Shown: positions 39,450 to 48,835 of the stretch, in pieces
Position numbering within the stretch: the stretch's first letter is position 1
Layout of the letters: the number at the start of each line of letters is the position of its first letter
Origin: Pseudomonas monteilii NBRC 103158 = DSM 14164
Lineage (GTDB): Bacteria > Pseudomonadota > Gammaproteobacteria > Pseudomonadales > Pseudomonadaceae
Assembly (NCBI RefSeq): GCF_000730605.1
Contig: NZ_BBIS01000010.1
Location: 186,001-250,000, forward strand
Reading direction: 5' to 3'
Length of the DNA stretch: 64,000 nt
Position numbers and translations under genes: made by a program
Notes under the pieces: model-generated
The model's database searches: none
What the model saw: the letters and a program-made list of their open reading frames with translations, nothing else
What the model was told of the DNA's origin: nothing

Positions 39450-40397
39450 TCAGGCGACGTTTTGCTCAGCCGACCAGCTGGCATACCAGCTGCGGAACAG
39501 CGCGTACTGCTGCTCGGCATAGTTGCGCTGCGCATCGGTCAGCACGTCGGTCTCGTTGAAGTGCAGGCTGTATTCGCGGTCACCGTTCAGCACCATCAGG
39601 TGCTTGTAGTACAGCACCAGGTCGCAACCCTCATCGAACGACGACAGCACCGCCAGTGCCGCTTCCAGCTCACGCGCCAGGCGACGGGCCTTCGCATCGC
39701 CCTTGGCCGCCTGCTTGCTCAGGCTCACCAAGTGCAGCACTTCACGCGGCAGGGCGTTGCCGATGCCGGTGATGGCACCGGTGGCGTTGCAGTTGACGAA
39801 ACCATGCACCACCTGGGTATCCACGCCGACCATCAGGGTCACATCGTCATCCTTGGAGGTGATGTGCTCGGCGGCGTAGCGCAGGTCGGCGCCACCGCCG
39901 AACTCCTTGAAGCCGATCAGGTTGGAGAATTCGCGGCGCAGTTCGAAGAACAGGTCGGCGCGGGTGGCGAAGCCGTAGTAGGGGCTGTTGTAGATCACTG
40001 CTGGCAGCTTGGGCGCGGCGGCGAGAATGGCCGAGAAGTGGTGCTTCTGGGCGATCAACGAGGCACCCCGGCTAAGCACGCGGGGGATGACCATAAGGCC
40101 GGCGGCACCGACCTTGGCAGCATGGGCCGCGTGGGAAACCGCTTCGCGGGTGTTCACCGCACCCGTGCCGACGATGGTGGGAATGCCTGCGGCCACCAGG
40201 CGCGCCACACCTTCCTGGCGCTCGGCTTCGGTCAGCAGCGGCCAGTCACCCATCGAGCCGCAGTACACCACGGCGCTCATGCCGGCCTCGATCAGTTCGC
40301 GGCCCTTGCGCACCAGAGCGTCGAAGTCCGGCTTGCGGTCTGCGGTGCATGGGGTCATCAAGGCGGGCATGGTGCCGGTGAAGATGTTGTCAGTCAT
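39450..40397 (-). CDS. Pyrroline-4-hydroxy-2-carboxylate deaminase (DapA/DHDPS family)
   Basis: A 315-aa TIM-barrel lyase of the dihydrodipicolinate synthase family: GTMPALMTPCTADRKPDFDA at the start, Tyr in the VIYNSPYYGF segment, and the Schiff-base Lys in LIGFKEFGGG. It turns pyrroline-4-hydroxy-2-carboxylate into 2,5-dioxopentanoate and ammonia. I chose ATG 40397 (MTDNIF), which has aggagtgacaaca before it, over a start six codons upstream. Substrate is inferred from the operon. Confidence 0.93.
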   Translation of the reverse strand: MTDNIFTGTMPALMTPCTADRKPDFDALVRKGRELIEAGMSAVVYCGSMGDWPLLTEAERQEGVARLVAAGIPTIVGTGAVNTREAVSHAAHAAKVGAAGLMVIPRVLSRGASLIAQKHHFSAILAAAPKLPAVIYNSPYYGFATRADLFFELRREFSNLIGFKEFGGGADLRYAAEHITSKDDDVTLMVGVDTQVVHGFVNCNATGAITGIGNALPREVLHLVSLSKQAAKGDAKARRLARELEAALAVLSSFDEGCDLVLYYKHLMVLNGDREYSLHFNETDVLTDAQRNYAEQQYALFRSWYASWSAEQNVA

Positions 40398-40438
40398 TGT
40401 TGTCACTCCTCGCAATGTTCAGTCGGAAAAAGCCGGGG

Positions 40439-41365
40439 TCAGATACCCCAGGCGAACGGGTCTTGTTCGTCGATCAGCAGGGTGCTGTCGGCGGTCATGT
40501 AGGCGCGGCCGGTGATGAACGGGCGAATGTGTTCGCCGTCGCGCTCGTAGCGGCCGTGGAACTGGCTGCCGGTGATGCTGGCCTGCACCCAGGTCTGGCC
40601 TTCGGCAAGCTTGCCGTCGGCGGCCAGGCAGGCCAGCTTGGCGCTGGTGCCGGTGCCGCAGGGCGAGCGGTCGTAGGCCTTGCCAGGGCACATCACGAAG
40701 TTGCGGCTGTCGGCGTTGGCGTCGTTGGCGAACAACTCAACGTGGTCGATGGGGGCGCCGTTTTCACCCGTGATGCCCTGGGCTTCGAGGGCCTTGAGCA
40801 TGGCCCAGGTGTACTCGGTGAGCGCTTCCCGGTTGCCCAGCTCTATGCGCTGGCCGTGTTCGGAAACCAGGAAGAACCAGTTGCCGCCCCAGGCAATGTC
40901 GCCATGCACGACGCCGTGCCCGGGCACATCCACCGCCACCTGCTGGCGATAGCGGTAAGAGGGCACATTGGCGACGGTGATGGCGCCATCTTCATGCAGG
41001 GTGGCGCTGACTTGGCCGACCGGGGTGTCTATCTTGTGCACGCCGGGCGCGATCAGGCCCAGGTGCTGCAACGAGGCGACTAGGCCGATGGTGCCGTGAC
41101 CGCACATGTTCAGGTAGCCGGCATTGTTGAAGAAGATCACCCCGCACGTGGCGTCGGCAGACACCGGTGGGCAGTACAGCGCGCCCACCAGCACATCGTT
41201 GCCGCGAGGCTCCAGCAGGCAGGCACGGCGCCAGTGGTCGTGCAGCTCGCGCAGTTCGTCGCGCTGTTCGGCCATGCTGCGGCCATGCAGTTGCGGGAAG
41301 CCCTTCATCACCAGGCGGGTCGGTTCGCCGCCAGTGTGGGAGTCGATGACGTGAATCTGTTTCAT
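40439..41365 (-). CDS. 4-Hydroxyproline 2-epimerase (proline racemase family)
   Basis: A 308-aa cofactor-free epimerase. The two catalytic cysteines are in MCGHGTIGL (about residue 88) and [10 protein letters not shown] (about 236); [10 protein letters not shown] near the start is also conserved. It interconverts trans-4-hydroxy-L-proline and cis-4-hydroxy-D-proline, the first step of the pathway. It lies between the permease and the deaminase gene. Confidence 0.95.
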   Translation of the reverse strand: MKQIHVIDSHTGGEPTRLVMKGFPQLHGRSMAEQRDELRELHDHWRRACLLEPRGNDVLVGALYCPPVSADATCGVIFFNNAGYLNMCGHGTIGLVASLQHLGLIAPGVHKIDTPVGQVSATLHEDGAITVANVPSYRYRQQVAVDVPGHGVVHGDIAWGGNWFFLVSEHGQRIELGNREALTEYTWAMLKALEAQGITGENGAPIDHVELFANDANADSRNFVMCPGKAYDRSPCGTGTSAKLACLAADGKLAEGQTWVQASITGSQFHGRYERDGEHIRPFITGRAYMTADSTLLIDEQDPFAWGI

Positions 41366-41388
41366 GGGCTTGTCCCTTGCGTAAAAGA

Positions 41389-43002
41389 TCAGGAGGCGAC
41401 GGCGGCAGGGCGGCCGGCATAGGTGTCAGCGGTGGTTTCGCTTTCGTCCTCGCCTTCCAGGCGCACCAGGTGTGCAGGCACGCCAGTGGCCGCTCCCCAG
41501 TAGTAGATGCCCAGGGCACAAGCCGCCACGACTGCGGTGTCGAGCGGGTGGCCGATGACCCCCAGGCCGCCGAAGCTGCCCAGCCACGACAGCAGGATGG
41601 TTACTGCGTAGAAGCCGATCAGCCATGCCGACGAGCGCACTTGCTGGGCCAGCGACAGGTGCTGGGTGGGCACGAAGCGACCGCACAGCAGGTACAGCAC
41701 GAACATCACGATTTGCAGGGCCAGTAGCCACGACACGGTATTCCAGCCGGACCAGTACACGATCAGCGCGGCGATGATGAACGACAGCGGGCCGAGCACG
41801 CCCATACCCTTGACCCGGAACGGGCGCGGCATGTCTGGCGCATTGCGGCGCAGGGCGGCGACGGTGACCGGGGCCACGGCGTAGCTCAGTACCAGGGCAG
41901 CGGATACCACGTTGATCAGCGCTTCCCACGACGGGAACGGCAGGGTCCAGAACACCGACAGGGCAAACGTCAGCCATAGCGCCGGACGCGGGATGCCGGA
42001 CTCTGCATCGATGCGGGTGAAGTACTTGAAGAAGGTGCCGGTCTGCGCCCAGCCATAGATCACGCGCGGGGTGGCGTTCATGTAGATGTTGCCGCAGCCG
42101 CTGGGCGAGATCACCGCGTCGGCCACCACCAGGTAGGCCAGCCAGCCCACACCCAGGGCAAGGGCGATGTCACGGTAGGGCAGGGCCAGTTCCTTGGTGA
42201 CCGCAGCCCAGCCGTTGGTGAGCATTTCGGTCGGTACGCTGCCGAGGAAGGCCAGTTGCAGCAGGGCGTAGATGGCGGTGGACAGCAGCACCGAAAGCAT
42301 CAGCGCAATCGGGATAGTGCGCTGCGGGTTCTTCACCTCGCTGGCTACCGAAATGATCGGCGTCAGGCCCAGGTAGGCGAAGATGATGCCGCCCGCCGAC
42401 ACGGCCATTTCCACCCCGGACAGGCCGAACGGGGCAAAACCGTGGACCTCGAAGTTTTCTGGCTTGAAGAAGGTGAACAGTACGCCAATCACCAGCAGCG
42501 GCACGATGAACTTGAATACGCTGACCAGGTTGTTGGCCTTGGCGAAGGTTTTCACGCTGCGGTAATTGAGGAAGAAGAACAGCCCCAGCAGCGCGAACTG
42601 CACGAGCCAGCCAAGCACGGTCGGGTCGCTTGAACCGGTTTTGGTCAGCCCGGGAAACCAGGCGGCGGCGTACTGGCGCGAGGCGACCACTTCGATGGCG
42701 ATCAGGCTGGAAAAGGCGATCAGGGTGATGAAACCCATCAGGTAGCCCAGCAGCGGGCCGTGCGAGTAAACCGGGTAGCGCACCACGCCACCGGCGCGGG
42801 GCAGGGCGGCGCCCAGTTCGCAGTAGACGATGCCCAGCAGCAGCACGGCGAACCCGCCGAGGAACCAGGACAGGATGCCAGCCGGGCCGGCGATGGCCGA
42901 GACATGGCTGGCGGCGAACAGCCAGCCAGAGCCGAAAATGGCCCCCAGGCCGATGAAGGTGAGGTCCAGCAGTGATAACTGTTTCTTGAATTTGCCTGAC
43001 AT
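41389..43002 (-). CDS. Amino-acid permease (APC family), probable hydroxyproline uptake
   Basis: A 537-aa protein with about 12-14 membrane segments. Start [20 protein letters not shown] then [20 protein letters not shown] is the APC signature. First gene of the operon, so it very probably imports 4-hydroxyproline. An AACAAAAA motif sits beside the ribosome binding site (see regulatory feature). Confidence 0.9.
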   Translation of the reverse strand: MSGKFKKQLSLLDLTFIGLGAIFGSGWLFAASHVSAIAGPAGILSWFLGGFAVLLLGIVYCELGAALPRAGGVVRYPVYSHGPLLGYLMGFITLIAFSSLIAIEVVASRQYAAAWFPGLTKTGSSDPTVLGWLVQFALLGLFFFLNYRSVKTFAKANNLVSVFKFIVPLLVIGVLFTFFKPENFEVHGFAPFGLSGVEMAVSAGGIIFAYLGLTPIISVASEVKNPQRTIPIALMLSVLLSTAIYALLQLAFLGSVPTEMLTNGWAAVTKELALPYRDIALALGVGWLAYLVVADAVISPSGCGNIYMNATPRVIYGWAQTGTFFKYFTRIDAESGIPRPALWLTFALSVFWTLPFPSWEALINVVSAALVLSYAVAPVTVAALRRNAPDMPRPFRVKGMGVLGPLSFIIAALIVYWSGWNTVSWLLALQIVMFVLYLLCGRFVPTQHLSLAQQVRSSAWLIGFYAVTILLSWLGSFGGLGVIGHPLDTAVVAACALGIYYWGAATGVPAHLVRLEGEDESETTADTYAGRPAAVAS

Positions 43003-43011
43003 GGGTTCGCC

Positions 43012-43019
43012 TTTTTGTT
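43012..43019 (-). promoter_or_regulatory. Candidate Crc/Hfq binding motif at the permease start
   Basis: On the minus strand AACAAAAA (AAnAANAA type) directly precedes the ggcga region 10 bases before the ATG at 43002. In Pseudomonas such motifs next to start codons let Hfq/Crc repress catabolic genes during growth on preferred carbon sources. Confidence 0.4.
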
Positions 43020-43256
43020 GGTTATTGGATAGGCAGGTCTGATGTCACGAGATGCGGCTTTTTGGGCCGCGCTCTTGTAGGACTTGGGCGGCTTGCGTGG
43101 GGCATAGAGTGAACCGGTCGGGGCGGCGGTTCTTGATGGTTTTCTGCAAGGGGGATGACGAAATCGGCACAGTTGCAAAAAATGCTGGCGGCGAGGGTGG
43201 GGTGCTGGATAGGCTGTAGGCCTTAGCGAATAAGGGCTGTAGAGATGTGTTGGTAG

Positions 43257-43285
43257 TGCTGGCCTCTTCGCGGGCACAGCCAGCA
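43257..43285. repeat. REP-like hairpin upstream of the AraC gene
   Basis: gctggcctcttcgcgggcac followed by agccagc: short outer arms gctggc/gccagc around the cctcttcgcggg core common to the REPs of this window. It ends only a few bases before the AraC start. Confidence 0.5.
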
Positions 43286-43296
43286 GAGAACCGAAG

Positions 43297-44070
43297 ATGA
43301 CCGACAATCCCTTGGCAACCCTGTACCAGTCTCTCGACTTGCACCGCCCCGCGAGCCTTGAGGCCCTGCTGGCCAGCGTTTCCCTGCTATTGCCGATCCT
43401 CGACGTCATCCCCAACGCCGCCATCTTCATCAAAGACCCGGCCGCCCGCTACGTGCTGGCCAACAACACCCTGGTCCAGCGTTGCGGCCTCAAGCGCTTG
43501 CAGCCGTTGCTCGGCAAGACCAGCGCTGAAGTCTTCCCGGCACAGCTTGGCCCCGGCTACACCGAGCAGGACCGCCGCGTACTCAAGGAAGGCCTGGTGC
43601 TGGACGACCAGCTGGAGCTGCACCTGTACGGCAGCCGCGAGCCCGGCTGGTGCCTGACCCACAAGCGCCCGCTGTACAACCAGGCGGGCGAGATCATCGG
43701 CTTGGTGGGCATTTCGGTCGACCTGCAATCAGCCGCCGACACTCACCCTGCATACCAGCGCCTGGCCGCGGTGGACGAGCATATCCGCCAGCACTTTCAC
43801 CAGCCGATCAGTATGGGCGAGCTGACCCGCATCGCCGGCATTTCCGTGGCTCAGCTGGAGCGCTACTGCAAGCGGGTATTTCACCTCACGCCCCGACAGA
43901 TGATCCACAAGGCGCGCCTGGAGCACGCCCACCGCCTGCTGCATTCGGACCTGCCGATCACCGACGTGGCGATGCGCTGTGGCTACACCGACCACAGCGC
44001 CTTCAGCCGCCAGTTCAAGCAACTGACGGGTTTCACGCCGAGGCAGTATCGGCAGGCGACGGTGCCGTAG
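43297..44070 (+). CDS. AraC-family regulator with PAS domain, divergent from the hydroxyproline operon
   Basis: A 257-aa protein. Residues about 27-145 form a PAS domain (LDVIPNAAIFIKDPAARYVL, then a GEIIGLVGISVDL strand); about 155-255 is the AraC DNA-binding domain with two helix-turn-helices (SMGELTRIAGISVAQLERYC and PITDVAMRCGYTDHSAFSRQ, then FKQLTGFTPRQYR). Divergent from the permease gene, 294 bp apart. Likely the activator of the operon in response to hydroxyproline. Its last 38 bases overlap the oppositely oriented gene at 44033. Confidence 0.93.
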   Translation: MTDNPLATLYQSLDLHRPASLEALLASVSLLLPILDVIPNAAIFIKDPAARYVLANNTLVQRCGLKRLQPLLGKTSAEVFPAQLGPGYTEQDRRVLKEGLVLDDQLELHLYGSREPGWCLTHKRPLYNQAGEIIGLVGISVDLQSAADTHPAYQRLAAVDEHIRQHFHQPISMGELTRIAGISVAQLERYCKRVFHLTPRQMIHKARLEHAHRLLHSDLPITDVAMRCGYTDHSAFSRQFKQLTGFTPRQYRQATVP

Positions 44071-44929
44071 CCGTAGTGGCCTCAGGTGAAGCGACTCTTG
44101 CTTGCCAGACCTTATAGAGCTTTTGTGCACGTTCCATCCGCGACAGCTTCAGTACGGTCAGCAGTAGGCCGAGGAACAGTATTGCGGCTAAACCTGTCAG
44201 CAGAGCACGCTGGCCCTTCACACCTTTTTCAACTTGCGCTGCGTAGTCGGGGGCCATGAAGAACGAGCAGATGGTGTCGAGTTTTTCTTCCGGCATGTAG
44301 CGTGTAAAAGGCGCCAGGCTTTCCGAAGACCGGCACTGGTCCAGCGTGAGCTTTTCATCCGGAAACCACATTTCAAACTTGATGTCCTGTTGCGACAGGT
44401 AGAAGGCAGGTGACGCCGGGTCATTTTTCAGCGATACCATCAAATACTCCGACTGGTTTGCCACCGGCAGCGGGGTAATTAGCGCGAAAAGTACAATCAA
44501 CAGGGCAAGGAACCCTTTGAAGCGACCTCGGGAGAATCGCGCTGTAGCAAACTTGGGCTCGTCGAAATCACTCCAGTCGATATAGGCGCGGTTGCGGCTC
44601 AGGTCGCCGGGTGCAAAGCCGTTATCTACGATCCACCGGTGGGCAAGGCAGGCCTCATGCAGGTTGTTGGCCGGGATATTGAATTCATAGCGGAAGAACT
44701 CAATTTCTCGTAATTCCCTGCGCAGGGTATTCAACTGCGAGTGACTGTCGAATTCGGTGGTGCCACCGAAACTGCGCCAGATAAGGTCGCGAAGAAAGTA
44801 GAGCGAACCGGCTCGCCTGTAGATGAACCACAGCAGCAACCCAATCAATATAAGCGTGCCGACCCCGCCGAGGGGGGCGAGCGTTTCTACGCTCCAGAAC
44901 GATGAGGCCAGATTGGTGGAATTCGTCAT
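44033..44929 (-). CDS. Membrane protein of unknown function
   Basis: A 298-aa protein with three hydrophobic segments: about residues 19-37 (GGVGTLILIGLLLWFIYRRA), 139-155 (FLALLIVLFALITPLPVAN), and 240-258 (LLTGLAAILFLGLLLTVLKL). The 160-235 part between the last two, containing two Cys, should be periplasmic. Strong ribosome binding site (aaggag) before ATG 44929. It overlaps the end of the AraC gene by 38 bp on the opposite strand. No family recognised with confidence. Confidence 0.8.
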   Translation of the reverse strand: MTNSTNLASSFWSVETLAPLGGVGTLILIGLLLWFIYRRAGSLYFLRDLIWRSFGGTTEFDSHSQLNTLRRELREIEFFRYEFNIPANNLHEACLAHRWIVDNGFAPGDLSRNRAYIDWSDFDEPKFATARFSRGRFKGFLALLIVLFALITPLPVANQSEYLMVSLKNDPASPAFYLSQQDIKFEMWFPDEKLTLDQCRSSESLAPFTRYMPEEKLDTICSFFMAPDYAAQVEKGVKGQRALLTGLAAILFLGLLLTVLKLSRMERAQKLYKVWQARVASPEATTATAPSPADTASA

Positions 44930-45087
44930 GTCAGCTCCTTTAACGATTTAAGCGGGCCTTGTGCTTATGCTTCAGGCCAGCGCGTCCGATAAGGCGGCAA
45001 TAATAAAAGCGCTTAAGCTGACATGTCGCTAGTGAAACTTCCGAGTTGGTTGTAGGGAATTTCTTGATTGACTGCGTGGCCTCATAT

Positions 45088-45975
45088 TCAGCCGTTGGCA
45101 AATAGTCCACGTGCCTCGGCAAAGCACTGCTCGGCAATCGCCGAGCGCGGCTCGCTACGGCGCAGCAACAGGCCGACCGGGCTGTGGATGGCAGCGTCGG
45201 CCACCGGCAGAATGCGCAGGTGCTCGCTGAGGTCTTCGAGGCCGCAGTCCAACGGCATGATCGCGCAGCACATGCCGGTGTTGATGGCCTGTATCAGCTG
45301 GAAAGTCGAGTCGCTTTCCAGTACCGCATGCGGTTCCAGACCACGGCTGCGCAAGCTCAGGTCCAGCGACTGTCGGTAGTGCATACCCTTGCTCAACAGG
45401 CCCAGCGGTATGTCGCTGAGCGCGTCCCAGCGCAGGGTGTCGCTGTCAAACTGGAAGTGCCGGGTGTCGTGCAGCAGGCCCATGGTGGTGGTGCCCAGTT
45501 CCAGTACTTCGAAGAAGCTGGTGTTGACCTGGTCCAGGTAGCAGATACCCAGGTCGAGCTGGTTGCGGCTCAGTCCGTCGATGACTTGCTCCGAGCTCAG
45601 CGAACTGAGCTGGAAGTGCAGTTCGGGGTATTTTTCGCGCAGCGGCAGCAGCAGGTGCATGGGGTTGAAGCTGGCCAGCGGCACTGTGCCCAGTCGCAGG
45701 CTGCCGACCACCTGGCCCCGGCAACTGGCGGCCTCGGCCTGCAGGCCGTCGTGGGCGGCGAGCAGGGTGCGGGCCCAGGCCAGAATACGCTCGCCGGCCT
45801 CGGTGAAGCCTTCGAAGCGCTGGCCGCGTTTGACTAGCACCAGGTCCAGCTCGTCCTCCAGGTTGCGCAGGCGCATGGACAGCGTCGGCTGAGTGATATG
45901 GCACAGCGCCGCCGCCTGGCCGAAGTGGCGGGTCTGGTCGAGGGCGATGAGGAACTTGAGCTGCTTGATGTCCAT
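45088..45975 (-). CDS. LysR-family regulator, divergent from moaB
   Basis: A 295-aa regulator. Winged helix at residues 1-60 (DIKQLKFLIALDQTRHFGQA, then ALCHITQPTLSMRLRNLEDE), co-inducer domain after 90. I chose ATG 45975 (MDIKQL); an open frame extends upstream but through the moaB gene. It is 141 bp from the moaB start. The shared upstream element of moaB and the molybdoenzyme gene makes it the probable regulator of both. Confidence 0.93.
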   Translation of the reverse strand: MDIKQLKFLIALDQTRHFGQAAALCHITQPTLSMRLRNLEDELDLVLVKRGQRFEGFTEAGERILAWARTLLAAHDGLQAEAASCRGQVVGSLRLGTVPLASFNPMHLLLPLREKYPELHFQLSSLSSEQVIDGLSRNQLDLGICYLDQVNTSFFEVLELGTTTMGLLHDTRHFQFDSDTLRWDALSDIPLGLLSKGMHYRQSLDLSLRSRGLEPHAVLESDSTFQLIQAINTGMCCAIMPLDCGLEDLSEHLRILPVADAAIHSPVGLLLRRSEPRSAIAEQCFAEARGLFANG

Positions 45976-46042
45976 GAAAGTGCCTGGCGTATGGTTGTGC
46001 AGACCATAACCCACGTCTGCGATAGATGTCATTGATCGGCCG

Positions 46043-46067
46043 GTAAGCCATAACGATTGGACGCCCC
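46043..46067 (+). promoter_or_regulatory. Shared upstream element, copy 1 (moaB)
   Basis: GTAAG-N6-CGATTGGACGCCCC, 49 bases before the moaB start. An equal element lies 53 bases before the molybdoenzyme gene. The identical 14-bp core and fixed spacing to GTAAG point to a common promoter or LysR-dependent control site. Confidence 0.6.
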
Positions 46068-46116
46068 CGAGCCACGCCTCTAGCGTGGCGACAAGGCCAT
46101 TCAAGGAGCTTTTACT

Positions 46117-46656
46117 GTGCGCGTCCAACCCGATGCGGTCTTCGTACCGCTCAACATCGCCGTGCTGACCGTCAGCGACACCCGTACCTACGACAACGAT
46201 ACCTCCGGCGAGCTGCTGGCCAGCCGGTCGGTCGAGATCGGCCACCGGCTGGTGGCGCGAGCGTTGCTCAAGGACGACCTGTACAAGATCCGCGCCCAGG
46301 TCGCCACCTGGATTGCCGACGAGCAGGTGCAGGTGGTGCTGATTACCGGCGGTACCGGCTTTACCGGGCGTGACAGCACACCGGAGGCGGTCGAGTGCCT
46401 GCTGGACAAGCGCATTGATGGCTTTGGCGAGCTGTTCCGGGCGCTGTCGATTCTGGATATCGGCAGTTCTACCGTGCAGAGCCGAGCGTTGGCCGGGTTG
46501 TCCAACCGCACGTTGGTGTGCTGCTTGCCGGGTTCCACCGGCGCCTGCCGTACGGCGTGGGAAGGAATTCTGGCGGAGCAGCTGGATGCCCGGCACCGGC
46601 CGTGCAATTTCGTCAAACACCTGCTGCCGATCGAGGCCTGTGCCAGCCGGGGGTGA
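46117..46656 (+). CDS. moaB: Molybdenum cofactor biosynthesis protein MoaB
   Basis: A 179-aa protein of the MoaB/MogA family. It begins with a GTG at 46117 preceded by aaggag; NIAVLTVSDTRTYDNDTSGE and VVLITGGTGFTGRDSTPEAV are the conserved molybdopterin-binding segments. It adenylates molybdopterin before metal insertion. It belongs with moaA and the molybdoenzyme in this cluster. Confidence 0.95.
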   Translation: MRVQPDAVFVPLNIAVLTVSDTRTYDNDTSGELLASRSVEIGHRLVARALLKDDLYKIRAQVATWIADEQVQVVLITGGTGFTGRDSTPEAVECLLDKRIDGFGELFRALSILDIGSSTVQSRALAGLSNRTLVCCLPGSTGACRTAWEGILAEQLDARHRPCNFVKHLLPIEACASRG

Positions 46657-46676
46657 GTTTTCTCCTGTGACGGCTA

Positions 46677-47576
46677 TCAGCTCAACACATGCCCCACCGG
46701 CAACAACGCCGGTGGCAACTGCGTCTCGCCCAAACCCGCCAGCACATCCCGCTCCACCGTCCGCACCATGGCATCGGTTGGCAGGTCGTTCTCATCCCGT
46801 CCGAACGGGTCCTCCAGTTCGTTGCCAATCGCATCCAGCCCGAAGAACGTGTATCCCACGATGGTGGTGAACAGCGGTGCCAGCCAGCCCAGCGGCTCGG
46901 CCAGGGCAAACGGCAGCAGCAGGCAGAAGATGTAGATGGTGCGGTGCAGCAACAGCGTGTAGGGGAACGGCAACGGTGTGAACTTGATCCGCTCACAGGT
47001 GGCCTGCACCTCGGTCAGGCCTACCAGCCGCTGTTCCAGCAGGCTGTAGCGCCAATCGCTGATGTGCTGTTGTTCCGCCAGCTGCGAGCAATGCTGGCCG
47101 ATGTCGCGCAGGATGCCGTCGCACACGTTATGCGAGCTGATCGCCTCTGGCCGGGCCAGCCAGGGCCGGGCGGCCGCCAGGTCGTCCTCATTACGCAGGC
47201 GGGCATTCAGCGCATGGGCATAGCCACACAGGCTGCGCAGCAGCTCTGCGCGCAGTGCCTCGTCAGCAATCACCACGCTTTCGCGCACGAACGAGCGGGT
47301 TTCGATAATCAGCTTGCCCCAGGCCTTACGGCCCTCCCACCAGCGGTCGTAGCAGGCGTTGTTGCGAAAGCTCATGAAGATCGACAGCGACAGGCCCAGC
47401 AACGTAAACGGCGTGGCACTGACCGGGTAGAAAAACGCGGGGAAATGGCGCTCGACCAGCACGATCAGCGCGGCCAGCAGGGTCACCATCAGGCAGCGCA
47501 GGGCGATGCGCTTGACGATCGACCCCTTGAGGGTGAACAGCACACGCAGTACATCGGGGGTTGGGTGGACAATCAT
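46677..47576 (-). CDS. Bestrophin-like membrane channel (YneE family)
   Basis: A 299-aa protein with four hydrophobic segments. LSLSIFMSFRNNACYDRWWE and GRKAWGKLI are diagnostic of the family, as is the GLDAIGNELEDPFGRDENDL motif near the end. Bestrophins form pentameric ion channels. I chose ATG 47576 (MIVHPTP); the frame stays open upstream into moaA. It lies 20 bases after the moaA stop on the same strand, so the two are probably co-transcribed. Confidence 0.9.
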   Translation of the reverse strand: MIVHPTPDVLRVLFTLKGSIVKRIALRCLMVTLLAALIVLVERHFPAFFYPVSATPFTLLGLSLSIFMSFRNNACYDRWWEGRKAWGKLIIETRSFVRESVVIADEALRAELLRSLCGYAHALNARLRNEDDLAAARPWLARPEAISSHNVCDGILRDIGQHCSQLAEQQHISDWRYSLLEQRLVGLTEVQATCERIKFTPLPFPYTLLLHRTIYIFCLLLPFALAEPLGWLAPLFTTIVGYTFFGLDAIGNELEDPFGRDENDLPTDAMVRTVERDVLAGLGETQLPPALLPVGHVLS

Positions 47577-47596
47577 GGAAATCCAGAGACGGCGGT

Positions 47597-48628
47597 TCAG
47601 CCGCCGGTCATGTTCATGAAGCGCAGGATCTGCACATCGCCACCCACTTCGAAGTGATGGCGGTAGGGCTTGAGGTGCAGCGAGTCGCGGATGGCCTTTT
47701 CCAGGCGCTCGCGGTTGCCGGGGTGAGCACGCAGCACGTGCTTCAGGTCTACCGAGTGTTCGTTGCCCAGGCACAACAACAGGCGGCCTTCGACTGTCAG
47801 GCGCACGCGGTTGCAGGTGGCGCAAAAGTTGTGGCTGTGCGGCGAGATGAAACCGACCCGGGTGTTGGCGGCTTCGGCCAGGCGCCAGTAGCGGGCAGGG
47901 CCCTGTGATGATTCGGTGGACTCCACCAGGGTGAACTGTTCTGCCAGGCGCTCGCGTACTTCGTCGCTGGAGCAGAACGACTCGCCGCGCTCGTGTTCGC
48001 TGATTACCCCCAGCGGCATTTCTTCGATGAAGGTGATGTCCAGCTCGCGATCGATGGCAAAGCGTACCAGGTCGACCAGTTCGTGGTCGTTGCGGCCTTT
48101 GAGTACTACACAGTTGAGTTTGATGCGTTTGAAGCCGGCCTGGCGTGCGGCGTCGATACCGGCGATGACCTGGTGCAGGTCGCCGGTACGGGTCAGCTGC
48201 TTGAAGCGTTCGGTATCCAGGCTGTCAAGGCTGATGTTCAGGCGCGACAGCCCGGCGTCGAACAGTGGCTGTGCCAGGCGCCCGAGTTGCGAGCCGTTGC
48301 TGGTCATGCACAGTTCGCGCAAGCCGGGCAGGGCGGCAATCCGCCCGCACAGCTCGACGATGCCCTGACGTACCAGCGGCTCGCCGCCGGTCAGGCGGAT
48401 TTTGCGGGTGCCCAGGGCGACGAAGCGCTCGGCCACCTGGAACAATTCTTCGAGGCTGAGGATCTGCTGGCGCGGCAAAAACTGCATGTCTTCGGCCATG
48501 CAGTACACGCAACGGAAGTCACAGCGGTCGGTGACCGACATCCGCAGGTAGTCGATTTTCCGGTTGAAGCCGTCGATCAGGGCCCGGCTGTTCTGTTCCA
48601 CGTTCGCGCTCGAATGGGGTGGGTTCAC
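47597..48628 (-). CDS. moaA: GTP 3',8-cyclase MoaA
   Basis: A 343-aa radical SAM enzyme for the first step of molybdopterin synthesis. The radical SAM cluster motif is CDFRCVYC (about residues 37-44), the second cluster Cys lie in [10 protein letters not shown] and CLGN near the C-terminus, and the protein ends with the required Gly-Gly (FMNMTGG). Transcribed away from the molybdoenzyme gene. Pseudomonads usually have two moaA copies. Confidence 0.95.
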   Translation of the reverse strand: MNPPHSSANVEQNSRALIDGFNRKIDYLRMSVTDRCDFRCVYCMAEDMQFLPRQQILSLEELFQVAERFVALGTRKIRLTGGEPLVRQGIVELCGRIAALPGLRELCMTSNGSQLGRLAQPLFDAGLSRLNISLDSLDTERFKQLTRTGDLHQVIAGIDAARQAGFKRIKLNCVVLKGRNDHELVDLVRFAIDRELDITFIEEMPLGVISEHERGESFCSSDEVRERLAEQFTLVESTESSQGPARYWRLAEAANTRVGFISPHSHNFCATCNRVRLTVEGRLLLCLGNEHSVDLKHVLRAHPGNRERLEKAIRDSLHLKPYRHHFEVGGDVQILRFMNMTGG

Positions 48629-48757
48629 ACCAAGCTATAGCCTGGCCGCAGGGCCGTCAAATTGCTTTGCCCGACTGGTTGATCGATGGTTTCTATCACG
48701 GCTGCAGGCCCGATGCTTCAAAGCTTCCACCCCATGATCGAAACCGCTTATCACGCC

Positions 48758-48782
48758 GTAAGATCTTTCGATTGGACGCCCC
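48758..48782 (+). promoter_or_regulatory. Shared upstream element, copy 2 (molybdoenzyme gene)
   Basis: GTAAG-N6-CGATTGGACGCCCC, 53 bases before the start at 48836 and identical in its core to 46043-46067. Confidence 0.6.
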
Positions 48783-48835
48783 ACCCCCACGCTCAATAGG
48801 CTGAATAAAAGCATCGAAGCGTGAGGATTCATCGC

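Noticed and set aside
38229-40502. 757-codon plus-strand open frame through the hydroxyproline genes
   Set aside because: The minus strand encodes two clear enzyme families with catalytic residues there; the plus frame has no recognisable domain and is a GC-driven shadow.
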